From: Alteromonadaceae bacterium
Lineage (GTDB): Bacteria; Pseudomonadota; Gammaproteobacteria; Enterobacterales; Alteromonadaceae
Reading direction: 5' to 3'
NCBI GenBank assembly: GCA_016765535.1
Contig: JAESPQ010000114.1
Location: forward strand, 1-48,907
DNA: 48,907 nucleotides
Shown: positions 9,355 to 19,253 of the stretch, piece after piece
How the letters are laid out: each line of letters begins with the position of its first letter
How positions within the stretch are numbered: position 1 is the stretch's first letter
Position numbers and translations under genes: made by a program
Notes under the pieces: generated by a model
What the model was told of the DNA's origin: nothing
Databases searched by the model: none
The model's input: only the letters and a program-made list of their open reading frames with translations

Positions 9355-10866
9355 TTAGCGGAGAAGATCAAACAAATTTAAACGTTGCAGCTGCACAAAT
9401 GTTTGTTGTGCAACTTCTAATGCAGTTTGTTGTATTTTTAAATCGCTGATCGCTTTTGCCATATCTAAATCTTCTAATCGAGACATAGAGGTCTGTGCAA
9501 CTAATTTAAAATCTTGACCAATTTCTTTTTGATTACTGAGAGTATTCATGCGTGCGCCCACTTTTGAACGCGTATTGACGATATTATTAAGTGCGTTATC
9601 TAACTCTATTTGTGCCATATTCATTTGGGTTAAACGTACCGCTTCTTCTACATCAGTAGTTCCAGGTATCCTTAAAGTGTCTATAGCACCTTGAATAGTG
9701 GCAAAAATATCTTTATTCGCACTAGGCGATAATGTAAAATAATCTTTATCAATAGGTTGGCCTTTAATTTGCGTACGCAAACCATTAAGCTCTATTGATT
9801 GATTTTCAGAATATTGTGTGGGAGCAATATATTTATTAATTTTATAGGTATCAGTTGCAACCGGTACGCCTTCAACTTCAAGACTCATTCCATCAATAGT
9901 GATTGTTTGAGTAGTGGCTATATTGGCATCATAGATAGTCGGTAACGAAGACTGACCATTTATTTGTATTTCAAATTCACCTGCCGTGGCGGTGGCAAAA
10001 AACTGCACATTAACGGAATTACCCGCAGTAGGAAAAACATTAGCAGGATTTACATTACCAATATTTACATCATTTAAATCAACTCCTGTTAATTTAACTT
10101 TTGCTGAACCCGTAACGGTAGCTTGCTCAATACTATAAACACTGTATTGCACAGGTAAACCAACGCCAGGCTTGGTAAAGTGAACACTATATTCTTCACC
10201 CGTAAAATTTTTCGATGTATTCGGATCAAATATAACCGCTTGATCAATAACGCCAGTACCTTTATTACTACTACCTACCGTTGAAACGAATGAACTATTG
10301 CCATTTTTCAAATTCATCAGTAAATCAAAACCGTTATCGTTAATACCCGCTTCAACTCCTGGGCCGACCTGTACTTCACGTAGACCTCTATCACCTAGAT
10401 ATTTTACTGAGCCAAATTCATTCACTTGAAAAGGTTTAGTATCAACATCATAGCCCGAAAAGATATATTCACTGTTACCATCTTTAGTATTGGCTAAACC
10501 GACTAATTCGCCTTTTAATTGTTCTAGTTCAGTAGCTATGGTTTCATAATTTTGTAAGTTGTAAGAGCCATCTCCAGTAGAGACTAATAGCTCTCTTGTT
10601 CGTTGTAATAAGTTAACCATTTGCGCTAATGTGCTTTCTTCTTGAGAATTAGCCGCATCAGCAACGTCAATATTTTGTAAGTATTGAGTATTAACGGCAA
10701 CACTTTTTTGTAAGCGTTGAATAGAAGCCGCAGCCACAGGATCATCCGCAGCATGAATAACACGCTTACCTTCGGTAAGATGAACATTTAATTCACTCGT
10801 TTTAGCCTGAGCATTTAAAATACCGCTAGTGCTTCGCTGATAAAATGTTTGTGTTGAAATGCGCAC
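9355..10866 (-). CDS. flgL: Flagellar hook-filament junction protein FlgL
   Basis: FlgL (HAP3) joins hook and filament together with FlgK. The N-terminus (MRISTQTFYQRS, then a helix with LTEGKRVIHAADDPVAAASI) and C-terminus (LNTLSNQKEI..., ending ETFVQLQRLNLF-type helix) match the FlgL/flagellin D0-D1 fold. At 503 residues it is about 100 longer than the common form because of an extended beta-rich middle. The start is GTG at 10866 with GAGG upstream; no in-frame ATG fits the conserved N-terminus better. It follows flgK, separated by a 163-bp gap containing a 64-bp inverted repeat. Confidence 0.94.
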   Translation of the reverse strand: MRISTQTFYQRSTSGILNAQAKTSELNVHLTEGKRVIHAADDPVAAASIQRLQKSVAVNTQYLQNIDVADAANSQEESTLAQMVNLLQRTRELLVSTGDGSYNLQNYETIATELEQLKGELVGLANTKDGNSEYIFSGYDVDTKPFQVNEFGSVKYLGDRGLREVQVGPGVEAGINDNGFDLLMNLKNGNSSFVSTVGSSNKGTGVIDQAVIFDPNTSKNFTGEEYSVHFTKPGVGLPVQYSVYSIEQATVTGSAKVKLTGVDLNDVNIGNVNPANVFPTAGNSVNVQFFATATAGEFEIQINGQSSLPTIYDANIATTQTITIDGMSLEVEGVPVATDTYKINKYIAPTQYSENQSIELNGLRTQIKGQPIDKDYFTLSPSANKDIFATIQGAIDTLRIPGTTDVEEAVRLTQMNMAQIELDNALNNIVNTRSKVGARMNTLSNQKEIGQDFKLVAQTSMSRLEDLDMAKAISDLKIQQTALEVAQQTFVQLQRLNLFDLLR

Positions 10867-10945
10867 GACACACCTCTATTAATGAAAAACAAGAACTTAA
10901 TCAATAGAAAGCAATAAGTACGCCAAAAAAGATAAATTCGAAAAA

Positions 10946-11009
10946 GGGGTCAGTGACAAGTTTATGAGCAGACTAATTTAACTCTACACCTTGAATTGTC
11001 ACTGACCCC
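10946..11009. repeat. 64-bp element with perfect 14-bp inverted ends
   Basis: GGGGTCAGTGACAA at 10946-10959 is exactly complementary to TTGTCACTGACCCC at 10996-11009, with a 36-nt interior. It lies between flgL and flgK. It carries no ORF and has the form of a short palindrome-bounded intergenic repeat (MITE- or REP-like). Similar GGGGTCAG...CTGACCCC ends are, from memory, common around RAYT-type transposases in marine gammaproteobacteria. Without a T-run it is not a standard terminator. Confidence 0.7.
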
Positions 11010-11029
11010 AAGAAGAAAATGGTGACTGT

Positions 11030-13105
11030 TTACCTAACTGCATCAAGCAACGTTTGCATTAATTCATCTGCAATTTTTATCACTCGAGCAGAAGCATTAT
11101 AGGCGGCTTGATACTGCAATAGTTGCGAGGCTTCTTCATCCAAATTAACCCCCGACTTAGAGGTCATTCGAGATTTAGATTGGTTAAATAAAACCTCAGA
11201 CGATTGTAAGCGTACTTCGGAGGAACTGGTTATCGAACCAATTGTTGCCGTTAATAGTGCGTAATTATCTTGAAAAGTTGAGCGTCCATTATTCAATTTT
11301 TTATCGGTTTGAAATGAAGCCATAGTCAGTGCATTAATATTGTTACCCACACCCGTTTCATTAAAATCAATAGTAAACTTATAACTGTCTACTGCTGCAG
11401 TGTCTTGAATTTGTATTTCAATATCAAATCCTGCATGGCTAATAGTTTGCTTAGGTGGTGTAAAAGCTAAACCGGTTAATGGTGTTCCCGCAGGTTCTTC
11501 AATAGGTACTCCAGTATTTGCATTAACTATTTGATACTGAAATGTGCCCGCAACGGGCTCTGTTATTTCTATTCTCAAACCTCTTGCAGCCGTTACAGGA
11601 TTCGTGGTTAAGTCTTCAACCGTTGGGTAATTAACATCACTGGTATTATTTAATTGAGTAATTCGAGTTTTACTAGCACCCGTATTGGCAGTATCATTAG
11701 TGATCAACAGTTGATTTGCCGCAGCGGCAATTAATTCCCCCTGTTTCATTGCCACCGAAATATCATTAGCACCAAGTCTGGTTGGTCTTAATTCAAAACG
11801 CTTGCCTACTTGCAGTGGATCAGTGGCACTAATTGAGTCAATATTAATGCTAAAACCATATTTTGCAACATCAATATTTTTAGAAACAGATAAATCTTGT
11901 GCGCCGGCAGCGGGCAAGGTTAATTGCGACCCATCAGTTAAATTAGTTAACTTAAATTGTACCGTTTGTGGCGGACCAGCAGCAAAACTTGTTACTTTTA
12001 ATTCAAAATCATCGGCAGTTAATTTACCTACATCTTCAATTTGTACGCCTAATTGCGCCGTACCTAAATTATCACTGGTTGGTAGTACTCGTCGCCATGT
12101 GGTTTGTTGATCATTAAAATCATTGAAAAAATTAGTACCCACTTGCATATTCAAATCAAGTCCTAATTTTTGTTGCTCATTCATTAAATGGCCAATACCA
12201 ATGGCGGTTTGTCCTAATTGATTAAAGGCAGGTTCTAATACATTATCTCTAAATTCATAAATAGCTTGAATTTTACCGCCCATGCGATCACCACGTAAGC
12301 GCTCAACAGAACCATTAGTATTTAATGCTAGTTCCATTTTTGCATTATCGGTACGACCAACTATCGCTTCCATCTTTAAAGCTTGTTGCCCTAAAACTAA
12401 GGGCTGGCCTGTACCTATAAATAAATTGATCATGCCATTACTAAGCTTAACCGTAGAAACATTGGTGTACTCACTAATATCTAAGACTAATTTATCACGT
12501 TGATCGAGTAAATCATTCGGTAAATTTTTACTACCATTGCCACTAGATAATTGTATTTGATTATTCACCTCGGCTAAATTTTTCGCTAAGGCCGTCATTT
12601 CTTTGGCGATATTTTCGACATCATCATTGGTGGCTCGGTATTGAATATCTAATTGATCATATAAACGATTAAACGTAGACGTCATATTGTTAGATACTTG
12701 AATTAAATTATTGCGTGACTCTAAGGAATTAGGATTATTAGCAACGATATTTAATCCAGAAAAATATTTGGCAAGTGAATTACTAATTGAGGTATCTTTA
12801 TCAGATATGACTTGATCGACTCGATCAACACTATTAAAAAAAGCTTGGTTAAAGCTATTGCTAGTGGTGTTTCCTTGCAGATCAAGATAAGCGAATTGAT
12901 CAAAAACTCGCGTAACATCGTTAACTCGAACCCCTAAACCAACAAAAGCATCACCAAAAGTCTGCCCGCCTGCTGAAATAATTTCAGTGCGCTGGCGAGA
13001 ATAGCCATCAGTATTTACATTAGAAATATTATGAGCAATAGTATCAAGTGCTTGTTTTGAAGCTAATAGCCCCGAAACACCTACACCGTATAGGCTAATA
13101 GCCAT
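11030..13105 (-). CDS. flgK: Flagellar hook-filament junction protein FlgK
   Basis: FlgK (HAP1) is the first hook-filament adaptor. The N-terminus (LYGVGVSGLLASKQALDTIA, HNISNVNTDGYSRQR) and C-terminus (NLDEEASQLLQYQAAYNASA, then ARVIKIADELMQTLLDAVR) are diagnostic. At 691 residues it is in the upper range for the family, with a large central region between residues ~350 and 600. The ATG at 13105 has an AGGGGA site. It lies 76 bp downstream of flgJ and belongs to the flgF-to-flgL transcription group. Confidence 0.96.
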   Translation of the reverse strand: MAISLYGVGVSGLLASKQALDTIAHNISNVNTDGYSRQRTEIISAGGQTFGDAFVGLGVRVNDVTRVFDQFAYLDLQGNTTSNSFNQAFFNSVDRVDQVISDKDTSISNSLAKYFSGLNIVANNPNSLESRNNLIQVSNNMTSTFNRLYDQLDIQYRATNDDVENIAKEMTALAKNLAEVNNQIQLSSGNGSKNLPNDLLDQRDKLVLDISEYTNVSTVKLSNGMINLFIGTGQPLVLGQQALKMEAIVGRTDNAKMELALNTNGSVERLRGDRMGGKIQAIYEFRDNVLEPAFNQLGQTAIGIGHLMNEQQKLGLDLNMQVGTNFFNDFNDQQTTWRRVLPTSDNLGTAQLGVQIEDVGKLTADDFELKVTSFAAGPPQTVQFKLTNLTDGSQLTLPAAGAQDLSVSKNIDVAKYGFSINIDSISATDPLQVGKRFELRPTRLGANDISVAMKQGELIAAAANQLLITNDTANTGASKTRITQLNNTSDVNYPTVEDLTTNPVTAARGLRIEITEPVAGTFQYQIVNANTGVPIEEPAGTPLTGLAFTPPKQTISHAGFDIEIQIQDTAAVDSYKFTIDFNETGVGNNINALTMASFQTDKKLNNGRSTFQDNYALLTATIGSITSSSEVRLQSSEVLFNQSKSRMTSKSGVNLDEEASQLLQYQAAYNASARVIKIADELMQTLLDAVR

Positions 13106-13181
13106 AATAGTTCCCCTTAAACCGTAAAGTAATACTGATCATTTAATAAACCAATCTTTTGACAAATTTGCCTTTTATGAA

Positions 13182-14165
13182 TCAGTCTTTTAATAAATCG
13201 GTTACACGTCCTAAGGTTGATAATATTTTATTCGCATAATTAGGATCAGTCGCATAACCTGCTGTTTCTAATCCATGCAAAAATTGCTCCACATCATTAA
13301 CTTTATTCAAAGCTTCTTGATATCTGTCGTTAGTTGAAAGAAAATCAACAAAGTCATTTACACTATCGTTTATTGATTGATAAACACGAAATGGTGCTTT
13401 AACTTTTACCATAGCTCCTTGTTGAAACTCTAAGGTTTCTTTAGTCGTTTTATCGCCTTGCCAGCGATCATCAGCCTTAATGTTAAATAAATTATTAGAA
13501 CTTTGCCCTTGCGCTGTTTTAATTATTTTTTGTCCCCAACCAGTTTCTAATGCCGCCTGTGCAATAACAACAGCAAATGGCACACCTAATTTTTGCTCAA
13601 CTTGTTTAGCGGGTTCAATTAATGCATTTACAAAATCTTTGGGTTGAGAAAAACTAGGAGTAGATATGAAATAGTTCTGTTTTATCGATGATGAGCTATT
13701 ATTATCTTCACTGCTAACGGTAGCTATTTTAGGTTGATTTATAATATTGGTAATACGCTTCAAATCATAAGCATGAGGTGATTTTTTTGTCCCATTTAAG
13801 GTAGCATCATTACGTAATACACTACTCGGTTTATAGTTTTCATCTCCGCCACCAAGTTGACGTACAATTAAAGGCGCTAACCCCAAAGAACCGTTATTCG
13901 ATAATTCAAGAGCAAGCTGTTGATCATGCATATCACGATAAAATTTAACAGATTGCGAATTAAAAGGGCTGTCTGACGCTAAAACATCTTGCGCTTTACG
14001 CATACTTTTTAATAACATTTGCGTAAATAGCGATTCAAATTGTTTAGCTACTTCCCCTAACGCCGCTTTTTTATCTTTTGGATCAGTCGACTTAGATAAC
14101 AATTTAATGTCATTTAAGCCATGAAGATCTAAAAAATTACTAGCGTCAGTGATACGAGCAGACAT
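13182..14165 (-). CDS. flgJ: Flagellar rod cap and peptidoglycan hydrolase FlgJ
   Basis: This is a two-domain protein of 327 residues. The N-terminal rod-binding domain (~residues 25-110) has AKQFESLFTQMLLKSMR and FYRDMHDQQLALELS. The C-terminal glucosaminidase/muramidase domain (~residues 175-325) has the catalytic glutamate in QAALETGWGQ, plus NLFNIKAD and a final TDPNYANKILS motif. It assembles the rod and opens a hole in the peptidoglycan in the periplasm. It lies 13 bp downstream of flgI and 76 bp upstream of flgK, so it is co-transcribed. The ATG at 14165 matches the conserved start. Confidence 0.95.
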   Translation of the reverse strand: MSARITDASNFLDLHGLNDIKLLSKSTDPKDKKAALGEVAKQFESLFTQMLLKSMRKAQDVLASDSPFNSQSVKFYRDMHDQQLALELSNNGSLGLAPLIVRQLGGGDENYKPSSVLRNDATLNGTKKSPHAYDLKRITNIINQPKIATVSSEDNNSSSSIKQNYFISTPSFSQPKDFVNALIEPAKQVEQKLGVPFAVVIAQAALETGWGQKIIKTAQGQSSNNLFNIKADDRWQGDKTTKETLEFQQGAMVKVKAPFRVYQSINDSVNDFVDFLSTNDRYQEALNKVNDVEQFLHGLETAGYATDPNYANKILSTLGRVTDLLKD

Positions 14166-14178
14166 AATAGTATTTCCA

Positions 14179-15297
14179 TTAAATAATGATTAATTGACCA
14201 CGTAAAGCGCCTGCTTGCTCAAGCGCTTCAAGAATCGCCATCACATCACCTGGGCCTGCGCCTACATCATTAATGGCTTTTACTAACGTATCAAGCGTCA
14301 CCCCAGGATTAAAAACAAACATTCTGGAATCACTTTTATTGACGTCAATAATAGATTGTTGTGTAACCACAGTATTGCCATCTGAAAAGGCATTTGGTTG
14401 ATTAACCTCTGGAGATTCATTTATCGTCACGGTAATACCACCATGGGTAATAGCCGCAGGTAACAAACGAACATCAGAGCCAATAACAATAGTACCCGTA
14501 CGTGAATTAACTACTACTTTTGCTGACGGTCTATCGGGGACAAACTCTAAATTTTCTAACATTGCTAAAAAACTTACTCTGTCAGCAGAGTCTCGTGGTG
14601 CAGTGACTCTTACCGACGTAGCATCTAACGCTTTTGCAGAGCCTGCAATAAAATCATTAATGGTGTCCGATAAGCGTTTAGCGTTGCTAAAATCAGAATT
14701 TCTTAAATTAAACGTAATATAATCACCTAACATAAAGGGTGATAGCACTTCTCTTTCAACCATAGCACCATTCGCTATTCGTCCAACGGTAGGGGTATTC
14801 ATTAATACTTTAGAACCATCTAAACCATCGGCACCTAAACCACTAACTACTACGCTACCTTGAGCGACCGCGTAAGCCTTACCATCCATTCCCTTTAAAA
14901 TAGTTTGCATTAACGTACCACCACGCAAGCTTTTAGCGCTACCAATTGAGGACACGGTAATATCAATTGTTTGCCCTGCTTTAATAAAAGCGGGTAGCTC
15001 TGCAATAACGGAGACAACGGCAACATTTTTAACTTTTGGACGAATATTGTCCGCAATGTTAATGCCAAAATTTCTTAACATAGTCTTAAATGTTTGTTCA
15101 GTATAACGGCTTTTTTCACCCGTGCCTGGTAAACCAACCACTAAACCATAACCTAACAATTGGTTACTTCTCACCCCTGCAATATCAGCTAAATCTTTGA
15201 TCCTTTGGGAGTAAGCATTAGATTGCAGGCATAAAGCCATTAAAATTAACGTTATAAACAATGGATAATTAGGTATTTTATCAATAGATATTTTCAT
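14179..15297 (-). CDS. flgI: Flagellar P-ring protein FlgI
   Basis: FlgI polymerises in the periplasm to form the P-ring bushing. An N-terminal signal peptide (hydrophobic [16 protein letters not shown]) is followed by the conserved [20 protein letters not shown] and [11 protein letters not shown] motifs; the C-terminus ([20 protein letters not shown]) is also standard. The length of 372 residues is typical. The start is placed at the ATG at 15297, because AGAGG sits 7-8 nt before it. The TTG two codons upstream would directly abut that site. flgH lies 37 bp upstream and flgJ 13 bp downstream. Confidence 0.95.
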   Translation of the reverse strand: MKISIDKIPNYPLFITLILMALCLQSNAYSQRIKDLADIAGVRSNQLLGYGLVVGLPGTGEKSRYTEQTFKTMLRNFGINIADNIRPKVKNVAVVSVIAELPAFIKAGQTIDITVSSIGSAKSLRGGTLMQTILKGMDGKAYAVAQGSVVVSGLGADGLDGSKVLMNTPTVGRIANGAMVEREVLSPFMLGDYITFNLRNSDFSNAKRLSDTINDFIAGSAKALDATSVRVTAPRDSADRVSFLAMLENLEFVPDRPSAKVVVNSRTGTIVIGSDVRLLPAAITHGGITVTINESPEVNQPNAFSDGNTVVTQQSIIDVNKSDSRMFVFNPGVTLDTLVKAINDVGAGPGDVMAILEALEQAGALRGQLIII

Positions 15298-15334
15298 CGC
15301 CAACCTCTCGCTAAATTTCTAACTACATTAACCA

Positions 15335-16018
15335 TTACAACGGCCACCAACCACTATTGAAAAACTTTGATAACCAACCTTGCTCCTGCACATCGGCAAA
15401 TGAACCTGTACCTGAATATTGAATGCGCGCATTGGCAATTTTATTAGAAGTGATCGTGTTATTAGCGCTAATGTCTAATGAGCGAATAATACCGGTTAAG
15501 CGAATATATTCATCACCATTATTTAACGTCATCCATTTTTCACCACGAATAATCAAATTACCATTTGATAACACTTTTAATACATTCACTGAAATATTAC
15601 CGTTTAAGCTATTACCTTGATCTGCTTTTGAATCGCCTTTAAAATTTGACTTTTGATCGGCACCAAAACCAATAGAATTCCCCTGAAAATTAACGGTTTT
15701 ACCGCCAAAACCAATAATAGGTTTTAACGTGGTTGTATTTTCTTTTTTAAGCTCTGTTTTAGAACTTTTATTAGCTTGGGTACTTTCATTTAAAATAACA
15801 GATATAATGTCACCAACACGGCGAGCTTTTGAATCAGAATAGATATTATTCATAAAGTTGGTATTGAATAAAGAGCCCGTTGGCACTATATTTACCGCAT
15901 CATCTTCAGGTAGAATGGGAGCAAAATTAGGATCATCAGGTAATACTTTTGCTTCTTGTACAGAAGCACAGCCAGATAAAAAAACGAAACATATCGCTAT
16001 ACTCATTACATATTTCAT
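15335..16018 (-). CDS. flgH: Flagellar L-ring lipoprotein FlgH
   Basis: FlgH forms the outer-membrane L-ring. The 227-residue product begins with a lipoprotein signal ending in the lipobox LSGC (Cys ~17). It contains the conserved ARRVGDIISVILNESTQA and GEKWMTLNNGDEYIRLTGII regions. The ATG at 16018 is chosen because it has an AAGGAG site 7 nt upstream and puts the lipobox at the right distance; a longer frame reaches 16051 without such support. It lies between flgG and flgI. Confidence 0.95.
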   Translation of the reverse strand: MKYVMSIAICFVFLSGCASVQEAKVLPDDPNFAPILPEDDAVNIVPTGSLFNTNFMNNIYSDSKARRVGDIISVILNESTQANKSSKTELKKENTTTLKPIIGFGGKTVNFQGNSIGFGADQKSNFKGDSKADQGNSLNGNISVNVLKVLSNGNLIIRGEKWMTLNNGDEYIRLTGIIRSLDISANNTITSNKIANARIQYSGTGSFADVQEQGWLSKFFNSGWWPL

Positions 16019-16065
16019 TATATTTCTCCTTACCATTAGGCTTACTAACACTCAACAACCATCAT

Positions 16066-16854
16066 TTATAGTTGTTGAGTAATGTTTTGTAACATTTGAT
16101 CAACCGCTGAAATAACTTTTGAGTTCATTTCATACACGCGTTGCGTTTCAATTAAATTCACTAACTCTTCAGTGGTATTTACGTTCGATGTTTCTAAAGC
16201 GCCTTGCACTAACATACCAAAACCAGCTAGCCCTGGAACACCTGTTTGTGGCGTACCACTTACGGCCGTTTCTGTATATAAATTTTGCCCTATTGATTCT
16301 AATCCTGCGGGATTAACAAAACTAAGTGTATTAATTTGACCAATAATAGAATTATCTGCTTGTCCTTGAATACGTACCGATACTTCTCCGTCTTGCGAGA
16401 TAATAATTTCTTGTGCGTCATTTGGCACCGTCACTTGTGGCTGTAATAAATAACCTGCACCTGAGGTAACAAAATCACCATTAGCATTAAGGCTAAATTG
16501 ACCATTACGGCTATATGACGAGCTACCATCAGGCATTAGTATTTCAAAAAAACCTTCGCCTTGTATCATTATATCCATTGCATTATCGGTAGTTAACATA
16601 TCACCTTGAGTATGAATCTTTTGTGTGGCAACTACTTTAGAGCCGGCACCTATGGTTAAACCAGAAGGCATTTCAGTGTCTTGTGCCGATCGTCCACCAG
16701 GCTGATTCACCGTTTGATAAAGTAAATCTTCAAAAACAACACGACTTTTTTTAAACCCTACCGTACTTGAGTTAGCTAAGTTATTAGAAATAACAGATAT
16801 TTGTTTTGTTTGGGCATCTAGGCCAGTTTTACTTATCCATAATGCAGGGATCAT
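16066..16854 (-). CDS. flgG: Flagellar distal rod protein FlgG
   Basis: This is a distal rod subunit of standard length (262 residues). The N-terminus (MIPALWISKTGLDAQTKQIS, NNLANSSTVGFKKSR) and C-terminus (NVNTTEELVNLIETQRVYEM, ending MLQNITQQL) are characteristic. The ATG at 16854 is preceded by GAGGTG. It lies 31 bp after flgF and 47 bp before flgH, in the operon driven from the promoter upstream of flgF. Confidence 0.96.
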   Translation of the reverse strand: MIPALWISKTGLDAQTKQISVISNNLANSSTVGFKKSRVVFEDLLYQTVNQPGGRSAQDTEMPSGLTIGAGSKVVATQKIHTQGDMLTTDNAMDIMIQGEGFFEILMPDGSSSYSRNGQFSLNANGDFVTSGAGYLLQPQVTVPNDAQEIIISQDGEVSVRIQGQADNSIIGQINTLSFVNPAGLESIGQNLYTETAVSGTPQTGVPGLAGFGMLVQGALETSNVNTTEELVNLIETQRVYEMNSKVISAVDQMLQNITQQL

Positions 16855-16885
16855 AAATCACCTCGATAGTTATTTGTAAAATACA

Positions 16886-17680
16886 TTAGAATGACCTCAA
16901 TAAGGCAGAAGCACTTGTGTCGTTTTCTTCAGCAGTTTTCATTAGTTTCAATTGCATTTCAAATTGACGCTGTAGATTAATCATTTGCGTCATTTCGTAA
17001 ACGGGATTAACATTGCTTGATTCAAGCGCTCCACTTTGGATCACAACGTTAACATCAGCGTCGGTTGTTTTACCGTCTTTGCGACGAAAAAAGCCATCGG
17101 CTCCTTTTTCTAAATCTCTAACATCAGGATTCACTAATTTTATGCGGGCAACTTCTTCTTGTATTGTATTTGGCGCACCTTCGGGCTGCACCATAATGGC
17201 GCCGTCTTTAGAGATATGAATATTACCCACAGGCAAAGGGATTGTAATAGGACCATTTTCACCTAATACGACACCGCCTTTAGCCGTTTCTAATTGACCT
17301 TCTTCATTTAAACGTAATTCGCCTTGTCGTGTGTAAACTTCTTCTGCAACATTTGAGCTAACCGCCGCTAAACCAACTTGTGTACTCGCTCTACCAACGG
17401 CAAGCGGCTGTACAGCAATCCAACCATCACCCTCTATCGCTACATCTAAAGCTCGGCCGGTAGTTAATTGCGCACCGCTGTCAAAATTTTGGCTGGGGTT
17501 TTCTGTCATTGCAAAAACACGACTAGGTAAACCTTCACCAAAGGCTTGCATACTACGTGCTTGTGCTAAATCAGCTTTAAAGCCAGTCGTGTTACTATTT
17601 GCCAAATTATTTGCAATAATGGATAAGGCGTTCATATTTTGTTTTGCGCCACTCATTGCAATATAAAGCATCTTATCCAT
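16886..17680 (-). CDS. flgF: Flagellar proximal rod protein FlgF
   Basis: This is a proximal rod subunit. Conserved features are MDKMLYIAMSGAKQNMNALS, IIANNLANSNTTGFKAD and the C-terminal SNVNPVYEMTQMINLQRQFE. The start is taken at the ATG at 17680 (264 residues), which gives the family's usual N-terminus; an upstream in-frame GTG at 17692 overlaps the likely Shine-Dalgarno region. It is the first gene after a strong terminator that ends the flgBCDE unit, and it has its own near-consensus sigma54 promoter 47 bp upstream. Confidence 0.95.
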   Translation of the reverse strand: MDKMLYIAMSGAKQNMNALSIIANNLANSNTTGFKADLAQARSMQAFGEGLPSRVFAMTENPSQNFDSGAQLTTGRALDVAIEGDGWIAVQPLAVGRASTQVGLAAVSSNVAEEVYTRQGELRLNEEGQLETAKGGVVLGENGPITIPLPVGNIHISKDGAIMVQPEGAPNTIQEEVARIKLVNPDVRDLEKGADGFFRRKDGKTTDADVNVVIQSGALESSNVNPVYEMTQMINLQRQFEMQLKLMKTAEENDTSASALLRSF

Positions 17681-17726
17681 AGTAAATCTCACTATTATTC
17701 TAATTAATCTAACTCAATTAAAATAA

Positions 17727-17742
17727 TGCAATAAAAGTGCCA
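17727..17742 (-). promoter_or_regulatory. Sigma54 promoter of the flgF-flgL group
   Basis: On the minus strand the site reads TGGCACTTTTATTGCA, matching the sigma54 -24/-12 consensus TGGCAC-N5-TTGCA at every conserved base. It lies 47 bp upstream of the flgF ATG and 50 bp downstream of the flgE terminator. Confidence 0.85.
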
Positions 17743-17791
17743 AATAAAACAACAATTAACATTAAACGAATAATAAAGTACGAGGTAAAAA

Positions 17792-17823
17792 AATTGCCAT
17801 TGGGTATTCACTCAATGGCAATT
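17792..17823 (-). terminator. Rho-independent terminator after flgE
   Basis: Perfect 11-bp arms (AATTGCCATTG / CAATGGCAATT) with a 10-nt loop are followed on the minus strand by a T7 run. It lies 24 bp past the flgE stop. Confidence 0.88.
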
Positions 17824-17846
17824 CTATTCAAAAGATAGGTTGATAA

Positions 17847-19235
17847 TTATCGTATTTGTAAGATATTTTGATTTAAGGTGTTTTCAACTTCTAAAGCTCT
17901 AGAATTAGCTTGAAAATTACGCTGAGCTGAAATTAGATCAATTAATTCTGAGGTTAAATTAACATTAGACTGCTCAAGTGCCGATGAGTTAATCGTGCCA
18001 TAAGTTCCCGAACCTGCCTCACCAGCTAAAGGTTCACCTGATAAAATACTGGCTTTCCATGACGAACCTCCAACTTGTGTTAACCCTTGGTTATTAGCAA
18101 AATTAACTAAAGCAATACGCGATAATGGTTGTGATGTACCATTACTAAAACTAGCTAATACTAAACCATCTGGACCAATATCAATCCCTGTTAACCTACC
18201 TACTGGTAAACCATCTTGCTCTAGTGAGGTTACTTCAAAATTTGAAGCAAACTGGGTTGGTTCATTGGGGTTGGGCCCTGCGGGATCTAAATTAAAATCA
18301 ATAATAATTTTTTGCGTTTGATCTGAACCATTAGTTAACACACCAGCACCAGGGGAGCCTAATGCAACAGTAGTAATACCTGCGGCAGGCTGAATTGATG
18401 TGAAATCGCCAGAAGAGTCAAAGACTAAACGCGCACCTTGAATACCCGCAGGTGCCAGTGGTGAGCCAGCCGTTGTACCAACAGTATTACCAGAATTATT
18501 AGCAGGTGTCGCAAGATCACCAGCCACAGCCACCATTTTATTATCTATCGCGCTAGCAATGATCCATTCATTAGGGTTTGTTGTGGGGTTTGCTTTAATA
18601 AAATAATAAGTCATCACATGACTTTCGCCTAGAGAATCAAAAACGGTTACTGATGTTGAACTGTTATATGTTAAGGGATCTTTCTGATCAAAAGTGCCTG
18701 GTGCACCAGTAATATAACTATCGCCTGCAGGTAAATTCATGCGGATATCAACCGTTGAAGTTTTTTGTGGCGCCCCTGACGAAGTAGGTATACGTATAGG
18801 TTTAGCGGTACTTAAACTAACAGAGGAAGAGGAGCCATCAATATTAACATCAAAACCCAACAGATGCTCTCCTTGTGAATTAACAATAAAGTTATTACTA
18901 TTTAGTTTAAATTCACCCGCGCGAGTAAAAGACGTTTCTAATGAGGTGATATCTGGACGTGTGGCAAAAAAACCATTGCCCGTAATCGCTAAATCAAGTG
19001 AGTTATTAGTAAATTTAATACTTCCCTGATGAAATTGCTGAGCAACATCTGAGGTTAATGCCCCATCACCTACCTTAGTTTTTCCTGATGATAATAATGA
19101 TGATGCATACACATCAACAAATTCAGCACGAGATTCTTTAAACCCCGTGGTATTAACGTTAGCTATATTATTTGACGTAACGTCTAAATCTTTTTGAGCT
19201 GCATTTAGCCCACTTAACGCGACATTAAAAGACAT
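17847..19235 (-). CDS. flgE: Flagellar hook protein FlgE
   Basis: This is the hook subunit, 462 residues. The N-terminal MSFNVALSGLNAAQKDLDVT, NNIANVNTTGFKESRAEF and C-terminal NVNLTSELIDLISAQRNFQA motifs are diagnostic of FlgE. The middle contains the D1/D2 beta domains. The ATG at 19235 has AGGGG upstream. It lies 18 bp downstream of flgD and is followed by a strong terminator, so the flgBCDE unit appears to end here. Confidence 0.96.
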   Translation of the reverse strand: MSFNVALSGLNAAQKDLDVTSNNIANVNTTGFKESRAEFVDVYASSLLSSGKTKVGDGALTSDVAQQFHQGSIKFTNNSLDLAITGNGFFATRPDITSLETSFTRAGEFKLNSNNFIVNSQGEHLLGFDVNIDGSSSSVSLSTAKPIRIPTSSGAPQKTSTVDIRMNLPAGDSYITGAPGTFDQKDPLTYNSSTSVTVFDSLGESHVMTYYFIKANPTTNPNEWIIASAIDNKMVAVAGDLATPANNSGNTVGTTAGSPLAPAGIQGARLVFDSSGDFTSIQPAAGITTVALGSPGAGVLTNGSDQTQKIIIDFNLDPAGPNPNEPTQFASNFEVTSLEQDGLPVGRLTGIDIGPDGLVLASFSNGTSQPLSRIALVNFANNQGLTQVGGSSWKASILSGEPLAGEAGSGTYGTINSSALEQSNVNLTSELIDLISAQRNFQANSRALEVENTLNQNILQIR

Positions 19236-19253
19236 ATGTGTACCCCTACCTTT

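Noticed and set aside
9171-9449. Plus-strand 92-codon frame between flagellin 2 and flgL
   Set aside because: It overlaps the flagellin 2 start and the flgL end on the opposite strand, lies over the flagellin promoter, and shows no family resemblance.
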